NCBI GenBank assembly: GCA_964632945.1
Contig: CAZWCX010000058.1
Location: 1-43,039, forward strand
Direction of reading: 5' to 3'
Source of the DNA: CAZWCX01 sp964632945
GTDB lineage: Bacteria; Planctomycetota; MHYJ01; WSZJ01; CAZWCX01
Length of the DNA stretch: 43,039 nt
The position numbers were made by a program, and so were the translations under genes. This document shows, piece after piece, positions 6,512-13,028 of this stretch. The notes under the pieces are model-generated. The model was not told the DNA's origin. It was given only the letters and a program-made list of their open reading frames with translations, and ran no database searches. Position 1 is the first letter of the stretch. Each line of letters begins with the position of its first letter.

Positions 6512-7243
6512 ATGAGGCGCGCGAACAAGACCGAAGCGACCCCGACGAAGGCCGTGGCGTACATCCGCGTTTCGACCGAGCAACAGGCCGACGGTGGCGT
6601 TTCCCTCGACGCGCAGCGGGCGAAGCTCGAAGCCTACGCCGCCCTGTACGAAATCGCCCTCGTGGACGTGATCGTTGACGCTGGCGTGTCCGCGAAGTCG
6701 CTCAACCGCCCCGGGCTGGAGCGCGCCCTTTCGATGCTCGACTCCGGCGCGGCCGACGCGATCCTCGTTGCCAAGCTCGACCGCTTGACCCGCAGCGTCC
6801 GGGACCTGGGCGAACTGGTCGAGACCTACTTCGCCTCCGGCAAGTCCGCGCTCCTCTCCGTTGCCGAGAACATCGACACGCGCTCCGCCGGTGGCCGCTT
6901 GGTCTTGAACGTGCTCGCAAGCGTCGCGCAATGGGAGCGCGAGGCTTGCGGGGAGCGAACGAGTGCTGCCCTCCAGCAAGTGAAGGCCGAAGGCGGCCGT
7001 CTCGGGGGCGAAGCTTTGGGCTGGAGCCGAACGGACGAGACCGACGCCGAGGGGCGCCGGGCCGTCGCCGAGATCGTCGAGGAGGTCGAGACCGTGCGCC
7101 GCATCCGCGACCTGCGGGACGCGGGCGAGTCTCTCCGCAGGATCGCCGCGGCTCTCGACGCCGAAGGCCGCAAGACGAAGAAGGGCGGGCGATGGGCGCC
7201 CGAGACCGTGCGAAAGGTGTTGCGGCGTGCCGAAGCGTCCTAG
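6512..7243 (+). CDS. Serine recombinase (resolvase/invertase family)
   Basis: This 243-aa protein has the resolvase catalytic domain at residues 13-150: AYIRVSTEQQ with nucleophile Ser21 and Arg19, then the catalytic-core motif KLDRLTRS (88-95), and QWERE (140-144) at the start of the long E-helix. The C-terminus (about 185-240) is a helix-turn-helix-like DNA-binding region (LRRIAAALDAEGR ... WAPETVRKVLRR). It is far shorter than large serine integrases and lacks their zinc ribbon and coiled coil, so it is more like a resolvase or invertase. ATG 6512 has GGAGG 9 bp upstream. It has its own strong promoter and stands apart from the tyrosine integrase, so it may resolve dimers of the element, invert DNA or mobilise the cargo next to it. 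Confidence 0.92.
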   Translation: MRRANKTEATPTKAVAYIRVSTEQQADGGVSLDAQRAKLEAYAALYEIALVDVIVDAGVSAKSLNRPGLERALSMLDSGAADAILVAKLDRLTRSVRDLGELVETYFASGKSALLSVAENIDTRSAGGRLVLNVLASVAQWEREACGERTSAALQQVKAEGGRLGGEALGWSRTDETDAEGRRAVAEIVEEVETVRRIRDLRDAGESLRRIAAALDAEGRKTKKGGRWAPETVRKVLRRAEAS

Positions 7244-7270
7244 GAATGTCTGGAAGCGGGGAGTCGAGTG

Positions 7271-8050
7271 ATGCACTTTAACCGCCTCAGCTTCAAGTAC
7301 CCTTGGTTCTTCGAGTCATCGATTCCCGCCTGGGGCTGTCCCCATTGCGGTTGTGGGGCGCTAGCATTGGACCAAGGTTCGTTGAAGGCCGTGGAGACGC
7401 CAGCCGCAAAACGAGCATTCGAACGGTCACGCAACCCTGACGACTATCACGCTCACTTCTCCTGCTGGCTCCGCTGCGGCTCGTGTGGGGGCTGTGTGGT
7501 CGCCTGTGGGGATGCGGCGGCGGAGCCCCGCGAAGACGAGGATGATCCGTCAGGCTGGGTCTTCGACACCGCCTATCAGCCGTACCTTCTTAGACCGGCT
7601 CCTCCGCTGTTCTTGGTACCGGCTGCCGTCCCCAATGATATTTCCGTGGAGATCAAGCGGGCGTTCTCTCTCTATTGGGCGGACTACTCCGCTTGCGGGA
7701 ATGCAATTCGGATTGCTGTTGAAGCGCTTCTCACCGACATCGGCATTCCGAGGTTTGCTTCAGGGCGGAAGCGCGCCCGGCTAACTCTCCACGCACGAAT
7801 CGAGAAACTCCAGAATGCAGAGCCGGACCTGGCGCGGCTGTGTCTCGCCATCAAGTGGCTCGGCAATGAAGCAAGCCATCCCGGAGGTCTGTCGCGAGAC
7901 GATGTCTTGGATGGATTCGAATTGCTCGCGAGTGTAGTTGAAGTCCGATACTCCGCCACTAGGAAAGAGATCGTCAGGGTGGCAAATCAGATTAACAGGC
8001 GCAAGGGTCCTCGTGCGCGACAACACGGCGGACATTCTGGCCAACATTGA
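7271..8050 (+). CDS. DUF4145-like protein with cysteine-rich N-terminus (candidate defence)
   Basis: This 259-aa protein has Cys-rich zinc-binding-like segments in the N-terminal 80 residues (WGCPHCGCGA; then Cys65, 69, 72, 75 and 79) and a helical C-terminal domain (about 130-215) with the DUF4145 pattern: ALLTDIGI ... LHARIEKLQ ... IKWLGNEASHP. DUF4145 is related to HEPN folds and is often found beside restriction or other defence genes. A GTG at 7268 immediately precedes the chosen ATG. Base composition is visibly less GC-rich than the rest of the island, suggesting separate acquisition. The next gene follows directly. The domain call is moderately sure; the defence role is inferred. Confidence 0.75.
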   Translation: MHFNRLSFKYPWFFESSIPAWGCPHCGCGALALDQGSLKAVETPAAKRAFERSRNPDDYHAHFSCWLRCGSCGGCVVACGDAAAEPREDEDDPSGWVFDTAYQPYLLRPAPPLFLVPAAVPNDISVEIKRAFSLYWADYSACGNAIRIAVEALLTDIGIPRFASGRKRARLTLHARIEKLQNAEPDLARLCLAIKWLGNEASHPGGLSRDDVLDGFELLASVVEVRYSATRKEIVRVANQINRRKGPRARQHGGHSGQH

Positions 8051-8064
8051 ACAGGAGTGGCGTC

Positions 8065-8793
8065 GTGCTCCGAATGATTGATCTGCTTCCCAATGTCGAA
8101 GATCTGCTCCGACTGGAGCCCGAGGAACTTGCGGGCTTCGTCATGGAACAACTCAATTCATGGCCTGAAACGGACCGCCGCAATCACCTTCACCCCGGCA
8201 ACTACCCGAACAACATGGCGTGCGAGTATGCATCGGATTACCGCGAGAAGGTCGCGCTCGCGATCATGGAAGCATGGGGCTGGCTGGAGCGTGAAGGGCT
8301 GATTGCGACGAGGCCGACGGCGCATGGCGGCTGGGCATTCGTCACCCGTCGCGGAGAAAAGCTCAAGAACCGCATCGACCTGGCGAAGCTGCGCCAAGCT
8401 TCGCTCCTTCCCCACAAGGTGCTACACCCCAAGGTGGCGGCCGCCGTCTGGCATGACTTCCTCGTGGGCAACTACGACAGTGCAGTCTTCAAGGCTTTCA
8501 AGGAGGTAGAGATTGCGGTGCGCGGTGCTGCGGGGCTCGCGCCATCCGACTTGGGTGTGGATCTGATGCGGAAGGCGTTTCACGAGACTACGGGTGCCCT
8601 CACGGATAAGACCGAGCTTGTGCCAGAGCGGCAGGCGCTCAGTCATCTGTTCGCCGGTGCAATTGGGCGGTTCAAGAATCCTGGAAGTCACCGGCAGGTT
8701 GGCCTTCAAGATGGGGCAGCGGCAGCGGAGATGGTCATGCTGGCGAGCTTGCTGCTGCGAATTACCGATGAGCGTCATCAGTCTGGACCTTAG
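8065..8793 (+). CDS. TIGR02391-like (Ymh-type) protein (candidate defence)
   Basis: This protein is 242 aa from GTG 8065, chosen because AGGAG (8053-8057) is 7 bp upstream; TTG 8047 and ATG 8074 are alternatives. The C-terminal half matches the conserved TIGR02391 pattern: AVFKAFKEVEIAVR, LMRKAFHETTGALTD, LSHLFAGAIGRFKNPGSHR, then a helix ending LLLRITDE. The family is of unknown biochemical function, is common in mobile elements and resembles HEPN/Abi-type helical proteins. The N-terminal half contains a winged-helix-like region (EAWGWLEREGLIATRP ... FVTRRGEKL). Like its upstream neighbour it is poorer in GC. The two probably form an operon. Confidence 0.78.
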   Translation: MLRMIDLLPNVEDLLRLEPEELAGFVMEQLNSWPETDRRNHLHPGNYPNNMACEYASDYREKVALAIMEAWGWLEREGLIATRPTAHGGWAFVTRRGEKLKNRIDLAKLRQASLLPHKVLHPKVAAAVWHDFLVGNYDSAVFKAFKEVEIAVRGAAGLAPSDLGVDLMRKAFHETTGALTDKTELVPERQALSHLFAGAIGRFKNPGSHRQVGLQDGAAAAEMVMLASLLLRITDERHQSGP

Positions 8794-8864
8794 CGGAGAT
8801 GGACACGAAGCGATTCCGCGCGAAGTACCTATGGCGAGACCGCGTAGCAGAAAGGAGCCGACCC

Positions 8865-9098
8865 ATGGGCCTGTCCGATCCGGTCCCGATCCGACTGCAC
8901 CCCGAGGACGTGGAGCGATTGGAGCGACTCCACGCCATGTTTCCGAGCATGTCAAAGACCGCGCTTGCCCGCGAGGCGCTCTCGCGAGGTCTCGACCTGT
9001 TCGACGAAGCCTTGAAGATCAAGGACGCGATGGAGCGAAACTCCGAGGTCGCCCGCCTCGCCGGGATGATCGGAACGCAGCGGAGGGGCCGCCGGTGA
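8865..9098 (+). CDS. Ribbon-helix-helix (CopG/Arc-like) protein
   Basis: This protein is 77 aa from ATG 8865, chosen over the upstream in-frame ATG 8799 because AAGGAG (8852-8857) sits 7 bp before it and because the domain begins there. PVPIRLHPEDVERLERL is the beta-strand and first helix, and MSKTALAREALSRGL the second helix. Such proteins repress transcription or act as antitoxins. The TGA overlaps the GTG of the ORF6N gene by 4 bp, so the two are co-translated, an arrangement reminiscent of toxin-antitoxin or phage regulator pairs. Confidence 0.8.
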   Translation: MGLSDPVPIRLHPEDVERLERLHAMFPSMSKTALAREALSRGLDLFDEALKIKDAMERNSEVARLAGMIGTQRRGRR

Positions 9099-9625
9099 CC
9101 GACCGCGCCATCGTCCCCGACGCCGGCGCCGAGGACCTCGAACGCCGCATCTTCACCGTGCGCGGACACCGCGTCATGCTCGACGAGGACCTTGCGGCCC
9201 TCTACGGCGTCTCGACGAAACGCCTGAATGAACAAGTCGGACGCAACCCCGGACGCTTCCCCGAGGACTTCGCGTTTCGCCTTACGCGACAGGAGGTTGC
9301 AATCTTGAGGTCGCAAAATGCGACCTCAAGTTTGATCGCTACCCACGGCGGCCGTCGCTACCTGCCGCGCGTGTTCACCGAACACGGTGCGCTGATGCTC
9401 TCCGCCGTTCTCTCATCCCCCGTCGCGATCCAGGCGAGCATCGCCGTCGTTCGCGCCTTCGTCCGCCTCCGCGAACTCGCCGCGGGACACCGCGACCTCG
9501 TGCGCCGGATCGACGCCCTGGAGAAGAAGTACGACGCCAGTTTTCGCCTCGTGTTCGCCGCCGTCCGCGCCCTCATGGCGGGCGACCGCCCGGAGGGACC
9601 CCGCGACCCCATCGGCTTCAAGTAG
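9095..9625 (+). CDS. ORF6N-domain DNA-binding protein
   Basis: This 176-aa protein has an ORF6N domain at about residues 14-103: RIFTVRGHRVMLDEDLAALY, RLNEQVGRNPGRFPEDFAF, and YLPRVFTEHGALMLSAVL. It is found in phage and mobile-element regulators. The C-terminus (about 115-155) is a helical, possibly coiled-coil segment. It starts with GTG 9095 overlapping the RHH stop, with GGAGGGG upstream. It lies 9 bp before the integrase gene and probably shares a transcript with it. Confidence 0.88.
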   Translation: MTDRAIVPDAGAEDLERRIFTVRGHRVMLDEDLAALYGVSTKRLNEQVGRNPGRFPEDFAFRLTRQEVAILRSQNATSSLIATHGGRRYLPRVFTEHGALMLSAVLSSPVAIQASIAVVRAFVRLRELAAGHRDLVRRIDALEKKYDASFRLVFAAVRALMAGDRPEGPRDPIGFK

Positions 9626-9634
9626 GGGGATGCC

Positions 9635-10786
9635 ATGAAGCGCAAGCGCAGGCCGTTCGGCTCCGTGTTCGAGCGCGCCGGGAAGCCCGGCTGGTACGCG
9701 CAATTCCGCTGGCAGGGCCGGACCTGGCTTCGCGCCGCCGGCCCGACGAAGGCGACGGCGGAGAAGAAGATCGCCCTGGCGCACGCCATGCTGGAATCCG
9801 GCGCCCGCATCGACGACGTGCTCGCCGAGTGCTTCGGCGACCCGCGCGGGTCGCGGCTCTCGTTCCGCGACGCCGCCGCGGCCTACCTGGAGCACGCACG
9901 GGCCGAGAAGCGCGCGTCCACCTGGGCGGTGGACGTGGCCCGCTTTCGCGTCCTGCTCGATGCGCCCTGGGCCGGGAAGTACCTGTCCGAGATCGGGCCG
10001 GACGAGATCGAGCGGTGGAAACAGGAACGACTCGCCGCCGGGCTCGCGCCCTCCAGCGTCAACCGCTATCTCGCCCTCGCGTCGGCGCTCTACACCTGGG
10101 CGAACCGGATGCGCTACTGCGATGCGAACCCGGTCCGGCACGTCCACCGGCTCTCCGAGGCGGGACGCGAGCGCAACGAGTACCTGACCGCCGCCGAGGT
10201 CTCGGCGCTCCTCGACTGCGCGTCCGCGACCCTCCGGCCGGTCCTGCTCGCCGCGTTCCATACCGGCGCCCGGATCAACGCCTTGCTCGCCCTCGCCTGG
10301 GAGGACGTGATCTTCGAGCGCGGGGTGATCCGGTTCCGCGCCGCGGCCGACAAGGCGCACCGCACCCGCGAGGTTCCGATGACGGAAGCCCTCCGCGCCG
10401 CGCTCCTCGACCTGCACCGCGCCCGGCGCGTCGGCGGACCGGACCGCGTGTTCCTCGGCGAACACGGACGGCCCGCGTCCGTGGGCGTCCTGCGCGAGCA
10501 CTACGCCCGCGCCATCGCCGCTTGCGCCGCGATCCCGCAGGAGAAGAAGGACCGGATCGCGCGCGAGCGCGTGAAGTTCCACCTGGGCCGCAGGACCGCC
10601 GCGACGATGCTCGTCTCGTCGGGGGTGTCGATCTTCGACACGTCGATGACCCTGGGAATCTCCACCGTCGCCGTGACCGCCAAGCACTACGCGAAGTTCG
10701 CCCCCAACGCCGCCAAGGCCGCGGTGGAGAAGCTCGGTTCTGCGCTCGACCCGAAGCCGACCGCGAAGCCCGCGGAAGGGGTGTGA
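9635..10786 (+). CDS. int: Tyrosine recombinase / integrase of the selC island
   Basis: This 383-aa enzyme should integrate and excise the element at selC. An N-terminal AP2-type arm-binding segment (about 1-60, with GSVFERAGKPGWYAQFRWQG) is followed by a core-binding SAM-like domain (about 75-170) and a catalytic domain (about 183-355). Catalytic residues visible are Arg213 (HTGARIN), a probable Lys240, His316 and Arg319 (HLGR), His351 and the nucleophile Tyr352 (AKHYAKF). ATG 9635 follows a GGGGG stretch. The gene ends 89 bp before the right core repeat and points towards it; the right arm-type repeat lies between. The DNA-cleaving residues are all present, so it looks active. Confidence 0.95.
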   Translation: MKRKRRPFGSVFERAGKPGWYAQFRWQGRTWLRAAGPTKATAEKKIALAHAMLESGARIDDVLAECFGDPRGSRLSFRDAAAAYLEHARAEKRASTWAVDVARFRVLLDAPWAGKYLSEIGPDEIERWKQERLAAGLAPSSVNRYLALASALYTWANRMRYCDANPVRHVHRLSEAGRERNEYLTAAEVSALLDCASATLRPVLLAAFHTGARINALLALAWEDVIFERGVIRFRAAADKAHRTREVPMTEALRAALLDLHRARRVGGPDRVFLGEHGRPASVGVLREHYARAIAACAAIPQEKKDRIARERVKFHLGRRTAATMLVSSGVSIFDTSMTLGISTVAVTAKHYAKFAPNAAKAAVEKLGSALDPKPTAKPAEGV

Positions 10787-10793
10787 TTCGTGG

Positions 10794-10822
10794 TCACTCG
10801 GCTATCCTGGGGGCTATCCCAA
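10794..10822 (+). repeat. Right arm-type site (29-bp repeat)
   Basis: This is the partner of 612-640 (27/29 identical, same orientation). It lies 8 bp after the integrase stop and 53 bp before the right core repeat. Integrase or Xis binding is inferred. Confidence 0.65.
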
Positions 10823-10875
10823 CCCGACACCCTCGCCGCAAGCTGCGCCCGCTGCGCGCGTTCCGAAATCGCGTC

Positions 10876-10944
10876 CCTGGACTTCAAATCCAGCGCATCC
10901 TCCACAAGGGGATGGGTGGGTTCGATTCCCATGCACTCCCGCCA
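10876..10944 (+). repeat. attR: right copy of the 69-bp core repeat
   Basis: This is an exact copy of selC from the anticodon stem to the CCA end (439-507). It has no acceptor 5' strand or D-arm, so it is not a functional tRNA but the original chromosomal 3' end displaced by the insertion. Confidence 0.93.
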
Positions 10945-11152
10945 TACTTTCGCGAATTCGCAAGGCCGTTCGTCTCCAACTTGCGACACGCAGAGCCGGG
11001 GCCGACCGGGAGGCTCGTCGAACCCCGCACGGAACCCGGGCGGGTTGCTTCACTAGAGACATTCCGGTGCCGCTCGTTCTAGTCCGCTCCCCGGGCATGG
11101 CCGTTGCATCACGATTCACTTCTCCGCGTCCGGTCCGTGGGAGTACTGCCGC
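10945..11152. other. Chromosomal flank right of attR
   Basis: About 200 bp lie between the island end and the response regulator. Before insertion this sequence followed selC. I see no gene and no clear promoter. Confidence 0.4.
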
Positions 11153-11575
11153 ATGATGGGTTCGTATTCCGGTCCCCGGGTGCTTCTTGTCGAAGATGAC
11201 CTGGCGACCGCCATGGTGCAATCGTACATTCTGAGATCGGCCGGTTACTCGGTTACCCTCGCGGAGAGTGGTGAGCAGGCATTGGCGCGCATCGAGTTGA
11301 TGCGTCCCGACCTGATCGTGCTCGATCTCAATCTCCCCGGGCAGGACGGATTCTCGGTCGCGCGCAGGCTCGCAGAGGGCGGGCTCACCTCCCGCATCCC
11401 CATCGTGGTCGTGACCGCGCACCCCGGACGCGTCCAGGGTCAGTTTAGCGACGACCTCGAGAACATCCGCAGCTTCCTGTACAAACCCTGCGAGGAACGA
11501 TCTCTGCTCGGACTCGTTGCCGAGGCCCTCGCGGAAATCTCCGGTGGAGGTCAACCTCATGACCCCACTCACTGA
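11153..11575 (+). CDS. Receiver-only response regulator
   Basis: This 140-aa CheY-like protein has the acidic pocket Glu14-Asp15-Asp16, phospho-acceptor Asp58 (IVLDLNLPG), Thr88 (VVVTAHP) and Lys111 (YKP). No output domain follows, so it signals through a partner. There are two consecutive ATGs, and GGGAG lies about 10 bp upstream of the first. The end overlaps the start of the hemerythrin-like gene by 17 bp, implying co-translation and a shared pathway. No histidine kinase is in the window. Confidence 0.93.
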   Translation: MMGSYSGPRVLLVEDDLATAMVQSYILRSAGYSVTLAESGEQALARIELMRPDLIVLDLNLPGQDGFSVARRLAEGGLTSRIPIVVVTAHPGRVQGQFSDDLENIRSFLYKPCEERSLLGLVAEALAEISGGGQPHDPTH

Positions 11576-12134
11576 ACTGCTCGGACGCGATGGCCCGGAC
11601 TTGCGCACGGCCGCACTCGAGCTGGAGCGCGCGCTGCTGGATCTGGACACGAAGTCGATTCGCGTTCTGCTGCCGTGGATGGAAGAACAATGGGCGGCGC
11701 ATCGCCGCCGCGAGGAGGAGGACCTGTTTCCGGACCTGCTCGAATGCATCGAGCGGGCTTCGAATCGGTGGTCGATGCGACAGGCGGATCCGCGGACCGG
11801 AGGCCCTTGGGCGGCGGAGGCCAATCTGGTCGAAGCGCTGGCCGGCGTGGCGTGCGCCCTCGAGGAGCACGAAGAACTGGTCGCGTGGTCCCGCCGGCTG
11901 GTCGACTTCGTCCCCGCCCACCCCGGGCCGTGGAAGGCGCGGTCCTTCCGAAAGCTCTGCCCGAGGTACCTGCGCGTGTACGACGCCCACCTCCATCGCG
12001 ACGAGACCCTCGTCTATCCGCTCGCGGAGCGTCTGCTCCCGCCCTCCTGCAAGCGCCGCGTCATCGCCCGGTTGCGCGACCGGACGGCGGTGCAGCCGCT
12101 GCCGGCCGGACTGGAGCGAGATGGGTGGGCCTGA
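11559..12134 (+). CDS. Hemerythrin-like (HHE) protein
   Basis: This 191-aa helical protein starts at ATG 11559, with GGAGG upstream and inside the end of the regulator gene. It has hemerythrin-type metal-ligand patterns: AAHRRREEEDLFPDLLE (H...E, about 45-61), a central EEHEELV (about 107-113) and AHLHRDETLVYPLAERLL (about 149-166). Proteins of this family bind a di-iron site and sense or carry oxygen or nitric oxide. The overlap with a receiver protein suggests a gas- or redox-linked signalling pair, which is inferred. Confidence 0.8.
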   Translation: MTPLTELLGRDGPDLRTAALELERALLDLDTKSIRVLLPWMEEQWAAHRRREEEDLFPDLLECIERASNRWSMRQADPRTGGPWAAEANLVEALAGVACALEEHEELVAWSRRLVDFVPAHPGPWKARSFRKLCPRYLRVYDAHLHRDETLVYPLAERLLPPSCKRRVIARLRDRTAVQPLPAGLERDGWA

Positions 12135-12557
12135 GGGCCGCGCCTGTCACATTCCGACGCGGGAGCGCGGATCCTGTTTCAGCGGCATGACAGGTCTTTA
12201 CCCCTTGGTGTGGGAAGGCGTACGTTCGAACTCGCGCCCCGCCGGAGCGGCGCCGGCCCCGGGTGTATCGGCCGCGGGACGGAAGGCGGGTCCGATTGCG
12301 GCAGGGTGGTTGGAGATTCTGCAAATTGGGAGAGAATCACGGCCTGCGACGCGACCAAAGGCAGAACGAAGAGTGCGGATCGGCATGGGATGTGCTAAAG
12401 AGTGCTTCGGAAGCCTCGCAATCGACATGGAGGAGGGCGTCGGAGGAAACGGATAGGACGCTGGTCGCTACCGAAAAGGGCTACAACGTCCGGCGTCCGG
12501 TTTGCCGGGGTGGAAACGGGCCTCTGCGTGAAGTCATGCGAAGGCGAAAGACAAGCT

Positions 12558-12807
12558 CCTCCAGACGCTCACACGCAGGAAGCTCAGGTTTACTGCAACC
12601 AGGGCAATCCCAAAGAGAGTGGATTGCCAGCGGGAGAGCTTCCACGGGAGGTCCGTTTCCCCACTCCTGCCCGGCGACTGAATCGGCCATCCGCCTCATC
12701 CCCACGGGCGGATGGTCCACACGGAAATCGTCGGTCGCACCGACGGTTTTCGTGTGATTTTCCACTTCCGCCCCCCCCACACGGAAGCGTCCGCCCACCA
12801 CCCGTGT
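12558..12807. ncRNA. Candidate structured RNA (nested and tandem stem-loops)
   Basis: Three nested stems are visible: CCTCC (12558-12562) with GGAGG (12647-12651); GGAAGCTC (12578-12585) with GAGCTTCC (12636-12643); GGCAATCC (12603-12610) with GGATTGCC (12621-12628). Next come a 9-bp hairpin (12687-12695 with 12707-12715), an 18-bp hairpin (12718-12735 with 12739-12756, two G-T pairs, triloop) followed by ATTTT, and a 6-bp hairpin (12765-12770 with 12782-12787). CCACACGGAA is repeated exactly 60 bp apart (12717, 12777). The density goes beyond a simple terminator. Strand and function are unknown; it could also be a pair of convergent terminators plus decayed repeats. Confidence 0.35.
12718..12756 (+). 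terminator. Strong 18-bp hairpin, possible terminator
   Basis: The arms pair fully if two G-T wobbles are allowed, closing on a 3-nt loop. A short T-run follows on the + strand (ATTTT). It could end + strand transcripts arriving from the response regulator/hemerythrin-like pair, although it lies about 580 bp beyond them. Confidence 0.4.
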
Positions 12808-13028
12808 CCTCGAACCTGGATTGCGGGGAACCTCCCCGCGGCCCGATCCGGGGTCAGAGTGGAGGACGCGCGACCGGAAGGCGAGAGGCGAATCCGGTCG
12901 GCGTTTCGCGGAGGGAACCCGTGCCTGCGAGGGCCGCGGCGGCGGGTGTCGAGGGGTCCATCGACGGTCCGCGCGCGTCCACGGCAGCGACGAGGATTGT
13001 CCTTGCCGGAGGCAGAAGCTTCCGGTCG

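Larger units (their letters stand above)
439..10944. mobile_element. 10.4-kb integrative element inserted in selC
   Basis: The element is bounded by exact 69-bp direct repeats (439-507 and 10876-10944), a spacing of 10,437 bp. The left copy completes selC; the right copy lacks the tRNA's 5' half. Inside are an integrase next to the right end, an excisionase-like gene, a Prim-Pol/DUF3987 replication protein, a serine recombinase, several small DNA-binding proteins and a lower-GC gene pair. All genes read rightwards. There are no capsid, terminase, portal, relaxase or type IV secretion genes, so it would depend on a helper for transfer if it moves between cells. It fits an integrative satellite or genomic island. 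The boundaries are firm and the class is inferred. Confidence 0.9.
12135..13028. other. Gene-poor intergenic region with stem-loops
   Basis: About 890 bp lie between convergent genes. Open frames here have no ribosome-binding site, no recognisable domain and no consistent third-position GC. A 7-bp inverted repeat (12143-12149 with 12188-12194) followed by TCTTT may terminate the hemerythrin-like gene. The stretch 12558-12807 is dense in inverted repeats and is listed separately. Confidence 0.5.

Noticed and set aside
10876..10944. A second tRNA-Sec gene
   Set aside because: It contains only the anticodon arm to CCA end. The acceptor 5' strand and D-arm are missing upstream, so it is the attR remnant.
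439..10944. A complete prophage or a conjugative element
   Set aside because: No capsid, portal, terminase, tail, lysis, relaxase or secretion genes are present in the 10.4 kb.
12558..12807. CRISPR array, integron attC sites or a retron
   Set aside because: The repeats are not regularly spaced direct repeats, attC core sites are not seen, and no integron integrase, Cas or reverse transcriptase gene is present.
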